This document shows positions 53,501-62,988 of a stretch of 64,000 nt of DNA, piece after piece; within the stretch, counting starts at the first letter, position 1, and each line of letters opens with the position of its first letter. A model generated the notes under the pieces. That model was not told the DNA's origin and did not search any database. It was given only the letters and a program-made list of their open reading frames with translations. The stretch is from Phaeodactylum tricornutum CCAP 1055/1. Its lineage: Eukaryota; Bacillariophyta; Bacillariophyceae; Surirellales; Neidiaceae. The position numbers were made by a program, and so were the translations under genes. The stretch is taken from assembly GCF_000150955.2 (NCBI RefSeq), contig NC_011685.1, positions 496,001-560,000 of the forward strand. The letters run 5' to 3'.

Positions 53501-56178
53501 GCCGGTGGAAGGTACGACAACTCCAAAACCAGCAGTCGGTGTACTCAATCCGCCCCGGGCTTCGAAGAGAACAAGTCCGAAAGACTTGATCAGGGAGTAT
53601 TTGTCTTCACCGCGACCCCAGAAGCCCACGCACTCGGAAGGAACCCCGCCTTCAATTCCGCTAGAAACTATCGACGAACCCCCCAAGGATGCATCCCCGG
53701 TTAATATCGGAGAAAAATTCGAGTGTCTTTTCAATGTTTGGTCGACTGCCAAAAAGAAACGAAACGGATTTCCTTTCGCAGAGCAGCACGCCCCTGCCAC
53801 CAAAGCTCGTTTTGCAGTGGCCCTCCACGACGAAAGTGAAAAGGCAGCAGTTGCTAACTGAAAGCGGCAAGCGTTGCGCTCGAAAGCGATTCAAGCATGG
53901 TGATACACCAGATAGCTTCCAAGGAGACCCTTTTTCACAAAAAGACTACCGTGGTCCAGTAAGTAGTCAAAACGACTTCGGTCTTAGCATTTTAAATTCA
54001 TCCGACTCGCCCGAGCAGCTCTTGGTATCTCCAATGGCAACCAGCAAAGTGCCCACACAGACAGCTTCAAGGATGGACACAGAACGTTTTTCTCAATCGA
54101 GTTTGTACACCGGGGAGCTTTATGTATCTGCTGAAGACCCACTAGTTTCACCTTCGACATTCTGCATAAAAGCACTGACTCCGAGGTCAAAGATCGAAGC
54201 CCATTCAATATCCAGTTGTATTCAATCAATCGTCAAGATTCAGGCGTTATGGAGAAGACACGTATCAGGAACTGTCAGAAAAATCGCTATCGAAAAAGTG
54301 CAGTACATCCAATCAGCTTTCCGGGGTGCGGCCGTTCGAAGGAAGTATCGCGATACACTGCGGGCTATTCGAACCATGCAAAGTGTTTTGCGCAGGTTTC
54401 TTGCTCAGACAGCATATCGAAGAAAAATAGTTGGTATCACCCGGATCGAGGCAGTCGGCCGTGGTTTCCTTGCGAGAAAGGGATTGCGTCGTTCAGTCCA
54501 GCAGACCCTAGCGGCTACTGTTATCCAAACTTTTGTGCGACGTATTTATGCTCGTACAGTGTACCGACTGACTCGTTTCGCTGTTGTTTTGGCCCAAGCT
54601 CACATTCGACGTACCTTGGCTAAGAAAATGACTGTTCGGAAGCGCAATAGTTTTGCAGCGCTACGTTTTCAAAGGACATGGAGGGGCTTCGCGGGAGGAA
54701 GTAGTACCTACGAGTTGAATAGATGTGCTACGTTGCTTCAATCCTTCTGCCGTCGTCATCTCGCCCATACGACTGTGAACAAGATTTTGGTGACTCAAGC
54801 AGTTGTCAGGATTCAGACTGCGCTGAGAGGAAGAGCAATCCGTAAGCATTTTGTGATGTCTCGGGAAAGTGCTCTTACGCTGCAGACATACTGGAGAAAT
54901 CTTGCTGTTCGAAGACGCTTTATTCGCAAACTTGCAGCATCTTTGGTGATTCAGAGAGCAATGCGATCTTCGCTGAAAAAGAGATGTTTTCGAAGAAGGA
55001 ATGCTGCAATATGCATCCAAACCTGCGCTCGCACTATGCAAGCTCAACAGGTATACCGCAAGATACGCAAAGGAACTATAGTGATACAGACAGAGCTCAG
55101 AAAAATTAAAGCACGACATCATCTTAGCTCGTTGAAGATACAATTTGCGGCCACACTTATTCAAAAGAATTGGCGAAAACTGAAACAGCTGAAATTATTC
55201 AAAAGAACACGATGTGTGGCAATTTTATGTCAGTCAATGTGGCGAGGCCAAAACTCCCGGAAATGTGCCGCCACGCATCAAATCTTAGTGCGTCAAGTGA
55301 CAATGGGACAAGCCGCTTGGCGTCGCTACCGCTGTGGTCGAGCCTTTCAACAAAAGCGCGCGACGATTCTGATTATCCAGGCGGCAGTCCGCGGCAAGAT
55401 GCACCGCCAGATGTTGGTGGAAATAAAGAAAGCAGTTATACATATTCAAAAGCGTTTTCGGGGGTTCAGCTCACGATCTAAATATCTCGCGTGCATCAAG
55501 GCAACTACTAAGATTCAGTCTTTTGGAAGAATGGTTCAGGGACGGGCCATTTTCAACCAGACAAAAGAGTTGCGCCAGAAGGCTGTCTACGTCCAAAAAC
55601 ATTGGAGAAGAGCCTGCACAGAATCGAAGTATCTTGCTACCCGGTCTGCTGCGATAGGCGTTCAGTCAGCTGTGCGCCGTCACTTTGCCGAAAAGCACTT
55701 CAAGCGCATACTTCAGCGTGAGATGAAAGCAAACATCCCTCTAGAAGACAAAAATCGAGAGCATGGCGTTTCAAATGACATTGCAAGTCATTTTCAGACC
55801 GTCCATAAGACAGGTAGAATCCCATTTGGTAGTATTTGCCTGAAAGAAGTCGGTGGAAGAGGGTCCGGAATGCTTCCAGAAGTTCAATCAGTGTTCTCCC
55901 CTTTAAAAACGAGACGCGGTAAAATGGCCATGATTACGGACTCGAAAGAAAACGGTGGCAAGAACTCGATGAAAAGTAGTTGCACAGCGGAAGAGAAACC
56001 TGCAATTCTACATTCTCCTCATCTGAGCATCAAACCTGCGGATAGAATGAAAGTAGTTGAGCTACGCGACGAGCTCACGGGTCGGTTTGGACTCGAGTCC
56101 AAAGACATCCGAAAATTAAGGAAGGCGGAGCTGACAGACTTACTGGTTCAACATAGAGAATCCGGCGGGGAAAGCTAA
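50580..56178 (+). CDS. Coiled-coil protein with about 21 IQ motifs and SAP-like tail
   Basis: Two long frames (50580-53861 and 53689-56178) overlap by 173 bp and are best read as one spliced gene. Candidate introns begin at GTTTGG (53736) and end at CAG 53817 (82 bp) or 53781 (46 bp); both keep frame. Product about 1840 residues. Residues about 215-560 form long heptad-rich coiled coils (EQENEMSLVQANEQAAKV; DTLEDIEELEEQKTDIQA), followed by a basic, Ser/Thr/Pro-rich region (about 700-1050). The second part holds about 21 IQ-type motifs in tandem (IQALWRRHVSGTVRK, IQSAFRGAAVRRKY, IQAAVRGKMHRQM and others), predicted to bind calmodulin-like light chains. The tail MKVVELRDELTGRFGLESKDIRKLRKAELTDLL resembles a SAP fold (named in parts only). 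The plan recalls ASPM-type spindle proteins but no CH domain or motor is seen. If unspliced, these would be two overlapping genes. Confidence 0.75.
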
Positions 56179-56280
56179 TGCACAATTTTGAACCTTTAAC
56201 GAAGCATTTAACGGGAACCACTCCCCAGGTTATATATACTATTTACCAGAGTTCGTACATTTTGTCGTGAATGCGGGAAA

Positions 56281-59059
56281 TCAAAGCATTCCTCGTCCAT
56301 CCTCGTCGGCCTCCTCGTGCGATAGACGACCGCGTAGCAGTGAATCGGTTAATGCTTCAGGAAGAAGATCCTTTCGTGTGATGATACCAACAACTTGATT
56401 GTTGTGGTTCACGACGCAAAGAAAGCGTAGTCCCAGAGTACGGAATAGCCGATAGGTGCGTTGAATAGAAGCCGTCTCGTTGACTGTGTAGGGCGCAGTG
56501 TTAGCATACGGCCGCAAGTCGAGCCAGCAATTGCGGTCGCCTTCTCTCATGTCAACGTCTGACAACTTCGGATATCTAGGATAAGCTCTTTCTATAGTGT
56601 CCCATTGCACGAGTGGACTCAAACGTCTCGGTCCCAAATGCTGCTGAGGTCCGTCGTAATCCTCCAAGACATCCGGTGAACCAAAGGCACGCCGCTGCAA
56701 CAATGTACACAACATATACCGACTGGCGGTTCCGTACAGTGTACCACCGCTAGCAGTGTCGACAATTGGGAAACTTCCGTGACCACAGCTTCGAAGCAAA
56801 TCATAAACGACACCAGCGCGCTCGACGGGGCGTAAGCATTTGACTTGGGTGGACATGACCTGACCGGCCACAATTTCGTTGCGTTCAGCGATGGGAGGGA
56901 CGTCGGGTTCCAGAAACGGGATTTTCTTGAGCTTAATATGAATGTCGTAGAGACCTTCATTAAACACGTTGCCCGTAAACCGTGCGGCCATTAATGTCAA
57001 CATGAGGGGCAACACATACTGCATATCACCGGTTGCTTCCAAAAGAATAACTGTCAACGAGATTGTCATTCGTGCCATACCTCCCAATACAGCCGCCGCG
57101 CCCATGAGAGCATACGTCCCAGAATCGGCAAACGTTCCGTTTGTGTGATCTAGCTTGTGTAAGAGATGACCAAACAAGCGTCCAAATGCAGCCCCCGACA
57201 AAAGCGAAGGGACAAAAAGCCCTGATGGTACGGCAATACCGTATGTTAAGGTGGCTGTGAGAATGTAGGGGACAAAAAATAAAAAGAGGGCACCGGACGA
57301 AAATGTACTCGAGTCATCGGCACCTGCTTCACGGAAATGGAACAGTTGCTTAATCGCGGTATCCGCCTCGGTGAAAATCAAGCTGGCTACTTCGTTGTAT
57401 TCCTTTCCTGGTGTGCAACCGAAGGGGATGAGTTCTTCAATTAAGTTCTTTTCCTGATTAGTCCATTCTTGCATATCTTTAGGAATCTTGGTACAGTGCC
57501 CCCAGAGAAGGGGCATCAAAAACGAAACAACCGACACTATCAGACTAACCACAATGACTTCCAGAAACCTACGAAACTTGGAATGATTGATACGTTTCAT
57601 GCGCCAAATGGTCAAATGCTCATTGGCAGCATTGAAAACTGCCCCAATCAGTCCACCCAAACAGCCCACAATCACAAACAACCCCAGTTCCCAAATCGAA
57701 AAGTTCGAAGACTCTCCCGAGAGAATGTTGAATTCCCCAAAGGAAAAGAGCTTGTCAATATTGGCTTGGCCCTGGGAAAAGGATGAAAGAACTGGTGCGT
57801 CAGTGAACGGACCACACAAACATATTCCGGCTAACGCGATCCGAAGGTTCGGGGCAACTCACCCACAAGGTATCCATATTGCGGACCCAAAAAAGCGTGG
57901 CCAAAGTGGTCATGGCACAGAAAAAAGCCCGCCAAGTCAGCTTGGTACTCCAGTACGACGCTCCTTCTTCCAGACTAAATAGAACACCACCAATGGGGGC
58001 ACCAAAAGCCGAACAAACCCCAGCGGCAGCGCCGCAGGCGACGAAATCACGTTTTTCCCGATCGTTTCGGAAGTCACTGAATTTGGAAAAACTCGTGTCG
58101 ACGCCCCAGAAGCGCGTCTTGCCTTGCGAAATACCGGCGGCGACGACGGCACCGGAATGGACCATGGGACCTTCTTTCCCGACGGGCAATCCGGCAGCGA
58201 CGGAAAAGGTCACGCCGACAACTTTGCACAACAACGTTTTGACCCGTACGACGCGCGGAAGATCAATGCCGTTGAGAAAGCATTTGATTTCAGGAATACC
58301 AGATCCTCCCGAGACCGGTTCCCACCAGACGAACAGAGAAGCAATGGCAGCAAAAAAGGTTTGGTAGGCGGCAAAGGCAAGAAAGGCAGCAACCCACTCC
58401 GTTGTACCAGCAGATGCCGAGGGATCCTCGTCGGCTTGAGTAGCTCCATCATCGAGGCCGACGTCGTAAAACATATTGCCAATATCGTCCGTTTCGATCG
58501 ACATTTCATCATTGTCCGGACTCAAGAACGACGGTGTCAAGGGATTCAATAGTCCGTAGACCACGCGAAACTTGCGTCGAGATAGCCATTTGCTAGCGAG
58601 GTTACAGCATGTCGCGACGAGCGCCTGGACGATACCGATCAGAAAGGTCAAGACCCATCGTTTGAGGGCCCGCTTTTTCCCCGTGGTCCACCATTGACCA
58701 CGGTTAGAAAAGTGCACCTGCGCGACGTAGGCTCGCCAGACTTCCGATTCATCCGGTTCGTAATTGTGTGACTGAACCACCGCGGAGCCGGCGGCGGGGT
58801 CGTCCGCTTTGCGGACACGTCCACCACCGTAACCGGAGCCCCGGAGCGAAGTGGTGGTGTACGAGGTGGAGACAGCCCCGCCGGAACGGTAATTCGAACT
58901 ACGCTGGCGATTGCCGTTATGGTCGTTCGCGTAGTTGAGATGACCATCCTGGGTACTGCTGCTTTCGCTGTCGTCGTCATCATCGTGGACCGAAGTCGGG
59001 ACGTCTCGGTAGTTGGACATGCCGCGGGGTTTTGAGTTTTTTCCTCTTGCGAGATGCAA
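56281..59059 (-). CDS. CLC-family chloride/proton exchanger with CBS pair
   Basis: Exons 59059-57863 and 57771-56281 with a 91-bp intron (donor GTGAGT, acceptor TTTTCCCAG), joining NMDTLW to GQANIDKLF; about 895 residues. The soluble N-terminus is hydrophilic (start may be Met14). Selectivity motifs are all present: GSGIPE (252-257), GKEGPMVHSG (294-303) with the gating Glu296, and SGLFVPSLLSG (about 582-592). The gating Glu argues for an exchanger or gated channel that retains proton coupling. CBS domains at about 702-758 (VMSTQVKCLRPVERAG) and 824-873 (VVNHNNQVVGIITRKDL) form the usual cytosolic nucleotide-sensing pair. Family knowledge: eukaryotic CLCs of this size act in vacuoles, endosomes or plasma membrane. 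Compartment not determined. Convergent with the IQ gene, 102 bp between stops. Confidence 0.93.
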
Positions 59060-59715
59060 CTCTATGTCACCGAGAGTACGAAATGTGAAAGCTAAAAGGG
59101 AAAAAGCAGTAGCAAGAGAACCAACACAGCACGGACGTCTACTCTACGTTCGAAAGGATGTACGGTGAAAAAGAAGAATGCTAGCAGAGACAGAAGTGAT
59201 TCCAGAAAGTCAGTACCGAAAAAAAAAACCTTCCTCTTCTCGTCACGCGCGGACCGAATCAAAGCTCGTTTGGAAGGCACAAAGCTACTGGAGGTGGGTG
59301 ATGTTGTGGTTATTGCTGCTGGATCTTTGCTACTGCGCTGTGGCCAAATTGATGAACGGCTTTGTCTTACAACACCAGAGATTCGTTAGTTGTAGAGCGC
59401 CGGATGCTGTCCCCAACTTTTGACGGGAGGAACGAATTGGGAACGGATTCTAGAGAGGGGGGCGCACGCGCCCCTTGTTCGCGCGGTAGCGTTCGTTTTT
59501 GGGATCCAAAAAAGGTTCGATTTCTCCAATGCGGAGTGCCGATCTAATATCTAACATATAACACCTACATATTCTTGTCATGTAACAAATAAACAGCTCC
59601 TTTATTCCAATCGCAACCTGGACATGAACTTGCTACTGTGTGAGCAAATGAAGAGGTACACAGAGTCAGTGTGCACCCGCCTAACCAGTATGCTGCAAGT
59701 ACTATTCACAGTTAA
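59060..59715. other. Intergenic with a GC palindrome
   Basis: About 655 bp upstream of the CLC gene and downstream of the repeat gene. A palindrome GGGGCGC / GCGCCCC with an AC spacer lies at 59459-59474. Short plus-strand frames here are not convincing. Confidence 0.45.
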
Positions 59716-62121
59716 TCACACTAGACCCGGAATCTTGAAAATTTCAACATTGTCCATGTTCCACGTGACCCGTTTGCGTACCGCACCGGAAGAGCGGAAG
59801 AGGTTCAATGGCTGGCGCACAAAACTTGATCCTGAGAGGATCACGGGAAGAAATTGACGACGCTTGGCTGGTAAAGTTACGGCGTCGGATCCGGTGTCTT
59901 CCAACTGATGGGACATGCCTTCCCCGTGAGCTGGTACTAGTGCATCATTAGGGAATTTCTTGTAAGATTCTCCTCCGATGGCATTGCACCTCTTTGCCGC
60001 ACCGGGAGACAGCAGGGCACCACGGTTCAATGTGCTGGTACTGATACTTTCTAGTTTGGAATTATCCCTAGACCTTTTTGAGAGAGTAATCTTAGTACTT
60101 CTATCTCCACCAATATTGGCTTTTGGGGCCTGACACTTGTTTGCAGACATGGCGCGCTTGGCGTCGACAACTTCCCTCCGAGATTCGGGGGAAAGACAGC
60201 TCCAAATCTCCCGGGGGAGCTGGGTACTGCGGGCTTTTTGGTCCTTACGCGCGTTTTTACACATACGTTTTAATTTGGAATTATCCTTAGACCTTTTCGA
60301 CAGAGTAACCTTAGTACTGTTGTCTTCACCAATATTGGCTTGTAAGGCCTGGTGTATGTCCGTAGACATGGCGCACTGGGCGTCAATAACTTCCCTCCGA
60401 GATTCGGGGGAAAGGCAGCTCCAAATCTCCCGGGGGAGCTGGGTACTGCGGGCTTTTTGGTCCTTACGCGCGCTTTTACACGTACGTTTTAATTTGGAAT
60501 TATTCCTAGACCTTTTCGACAGAGTGACCTTAGTACTTTTGTCTTCACCAATATTGGCTTGTAAGGCCTGGTGTATGTCCGTAGACATGGCGCACTGGGC
60601 GTCGATAACTTCCCTCCGAGATTCGGGGGAAAGGCAGCTCCAAATCTCCCGGGGGAGCTGGGTACTGCGGGCTTTTTGGTCCTTACGCGCGCTTTTACAC
60701 GTACGTTTTAATTTGGAATTATTCCTAGACCTTTTCGACAGAGTGACCTTAGTACTTTTGTCTTCACCAATATTGGCTTGTAAAGCCTGGTGGTATGTCC
60801 GTAGACATGGCGCGCTGGCGTCGATAACTTCCCTCCGACATTCGGGGGAAAGGCCGCCCCAAATCTCCCCGGAGAGCTGGGTACTGCGGCCTTTGTTATG
60901 AGCCTTGCGCTCTTCCTTGGACATTTGGAACTTGGCTTTTGTAATCTCACCTTGGGTCAGCGGTGTGAGTCGGTCCCAAATCTCCTTGTAGAGTGTGATA
61001 CTGGGCGAGTGATTGATCTTGCCAAGCTCTTGCAATTGATTCTCGGCTATTGGGAGATATTCCTGAACGAGTTGGGGGACCCCGTCCACGCCAACGAATT
61101 TATCAGACGAGTGATTGGCCAGGCCCTGATTTTGGACTCGGAGTGTACCTGTCTCATGCTTGTTTGGACTTGATGTTTTGCGCGGGATCTTGAGCAGCTC
61201 GATCGGCGAACCGGGCAAGACCTGGGCAACAGCGGCAGTCGGCAACGGACTGGCGGAAGCGGAGGCCTCGGTACCAAGCTGCCGAATTACCCCCTTCATG
61301 ACGGAGTGTGTAAAGCCCTTAGAGACGTCAATGGGTTCGGACTGATGTTGATCGTGTACCCATACGTTAAAGGCCCGGATACGCGTCCGAAGCCTCACAT
61401 CCACGTCCAGTTGCTTGATCACCCACTCCTCCACGTTTTGAACCGAGACCGACCGAAAGATGGCTGCGTGGTCGAACCCGGTCTCACACACTTGAAAAGT
61501 CTGTGCCTCGCTAAACTGCAAAACATCCCGGAGAAGTTGTCGAAAGTCTCGTTGTTCCGGGCTACCTTGGAGGTGAAGATGTACCTTGGTTTGGGCGTCC
61601 GGCAAACGAGACACGTCTTCCTCGACGACCACGTCCGTCGCATTCCTACAATCTGTCATGGATTGCGTTCGTGGGGCGACGATGTTCGGGAACATGAATT
61701 CCCAGAGAACAGACTTGGTAAATTTCTGCACGATATCCACCGGTCCCGACTGACCCTGTATCCAGTCGGTCCAGGCCACGATACGGGCCCGTAGCACGAG
61801 AGGAAGGCCCAGTTGGTCGACGACCCACCGTTCCACGTCCTGTACCGATACCGATTGGAAGATGGCCGCGTGGTCGAACCCCGTTTCGCACCAGCGGGAC
61901 GCTTGGTCGGCGGTAAAGCCCAATACGTCCCGAAGGATCTGGCGAAAGTCCCGTTGCTCCGGACGCAGTTCGATATTCCGCGCTTTCGACATGGGTTCCG
62001 TGGCGTACGGGGGATGCCGGTACTTGAGGGAGGACGCCAATTCCAATTCCATTGTCTTCACCCCCGACCAATCAATCGAGAGAGCCGAGAGATTTCGTAA
62101 AGAATCCAAGAAGGAACACAA
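59716..62121 (-). CDS. Repeat-rich protein, possibly gag-derived
   Basis: An 801-residue single open frame with two sets of internal repeats. First, a doubled domain at about 56-145 and 190-280, both copies with RDFRQ[IL]LRDVL.F, CETGFDHAAIF.SVSVQ[DN]VE.WV and a basic end; it is helical and resembles the N-terminal part of diatom copia gag proteins. Second, four 73-residue repeats starting at about 412, 485, 558 and 631 (STQLPREIWSCLSPESRREV...), preceded by a diverged unit at about 372 (ITLYKEIWDRLTPLTQGEI). The PREIW..LS core matches the FPREMWDKLS segment in the gag of the copia fossil at 15.9 kb. No protease, integrase or RT is attached and the frame is fully open. The Lys/Arg/Ser-rich linkers suggest nucleic-acid binding. 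Origin from gag is inference; function unknown. Divergent from the desaturase. Confidence 0.65.
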   Translation of the reverse strand: MCSFLDSLRNLSALSIDWSGVKTMELELASSLKYRHPPYATEPMSKARNIELRPEQRDFRQILRDVLGFTADQASRWCETGFDHAAIFQSVSVQDVERWVVDQLGLPLVLRARIVAWTDWIQGQSGPVDIVQKFTKSVLWEFMFPNIVAPRTQSMTDCRNATDVVVEEDVSRLPDAQTKVHLHLQGSPEQRDFRQLLRDVLQFSEAQTFQVCETGFDHAAIFRSVSVQNVEEWVIKQLDVDVRLRTRIRAFNVWVHDQHQSEPIDVSKGFTHSVMKGVIRQLGTEASASASPLPTAAVAQVLPGSPIELLKIPRKTSSPNKHETGTLRVQNQGLANHSSDKFVGVDGVPQLVQEYLPIAENQLQELGKINHSPSITLYKEIWDRLTPLTQGEITKAKFQMSKEERKAHNKGRSTQLSGEIWGGLSPECRREVIDASAPCLRTYHQALQANIGEDKSTKVTLSKRSRNNSKLKRTCKSARKDQKARSTQLPREIWSCLSPESRREVIDAQCAMSTDIHQALQANIGEDKSTKVTLSKRSRNNSKLKRTCKSARKDQKARSTQLPREIWSCLSPESRREVIDAQCAMSTDIHQALQANIGEDNSTKVTLSKRSKDNSKLKRMCKNARKDQKARSTQLPREIWSCLSPESRREVVDAKRAMSANKCQAPKANIGGDRSTKITLSKRSRDNSKLESISTSTLNRGALLSPGAAKRCNAIGGESYKKFPNDALVPAHGEGMSHQLEDTGSDAVTLPAKRRQFLPVILSGSSFVRQPLNLFRSSGAVRKRVTWNMDNVEIFKIPGLV
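60012..60888 (-). repeat. Tandem 219-bp repeat array, four units, in coding sequence
   Basis: Units at 60888-60670, 60669-60451, 60450-60232 and 60231-60012, each 219 bp (73 codons). The two middle units are almost identical; the outer ones are more diverged. The in-frame length keeps the gene open. Confidence 0.9.
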
Positions 62122-62988
62122 GTCTCGGAAGGAAACGGGAATTATTTTGGGGAAAACGACGTAAACGGGTCGGTCCAGTTCACTGTCAGTGCAGTTATGA
62201 ATACGTCAAGATAACAATAAGTTCACTGTCAGGTACAGTTAACGATAATTGCGCAGTCAGTCCAACCCAATCGCACAAGAAGAGTAGTGTAATGATTTGC
62301 AGGTACGGGTAATAGTGACTGGGAGTTCTTCGTTGTGTCAACCATTCATCGGTGATATAATTCTTTGTTATACGTAGGAAGAATTCTTGGATCTTGACGC
62401 CGTGGCACGATCGAGTCGACGTTGGAGTGTCCGTCCTACTTCCGTCCGAGTGACTGGTTTGTGTATTCCCTGTCAGTCGACTCCGACATCTCTACCGGCA
62501 ACGCCATGGTACGTGTCCGATGATGAGAGTTCCACTTTTGCTTTTGTTAGGGTTGCTCATAGAAGGGTTGAATAGTACGGACGCCGAAGAGGACACACAG
62601 TTGAGCCAACCAGGATTTCTGTCGTATTATTTTTATTGGCATTTCCCTGCTCGAATACCTCTTCCTACCTAGATATTATTTCTGCCGGCCGTAACCGCGG
62701 AAACAGGCCAACACAACAGCTACCCCATTGACTGTGCGGCGTGACCCCAACGGGGAACCACAACCAAGCCCGCACCGAACAGTGACTAACCAAAGGATTC
62801 GACCGCCTGATCCTCACTGACCACTAAAACGGAACCCCATTCCCGCCGTAGACTTGCCGTTACACAGATATATCTTCTCCCCTCGGTCTCGAGAGACTTT
62901 AATTCGTTGGCTTTCTCTCCCCGTCCAGTCGTTATGTGCGTCACGACGCCGGTACCGGTCCACACCTCCGGTTCGAGCGCACGCCGCC
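62122..62988. promoter_or_regulatory. Divergent promoter region with TTCACTGTCA copies
   Basis: About 870 bp between the repeat gene and the desaturase. TTCACTGTCA occurs at 62179-62188 and again at 62222-62231; TTGACTGTG lies near 62728 and CAGTGACTAAC near 62780. No gene seen; a 62-codon frame at 62387-62575 is not convincing. Confidence 0.45.

Noticed and set aside
60137-60901. 254-codon plus-strand frame over the repeat array
   Set aside because: It is the antisense shadow of the 219-bp array; an open antisense frame in one unit repeats in all units, so its length is not independent evidence.
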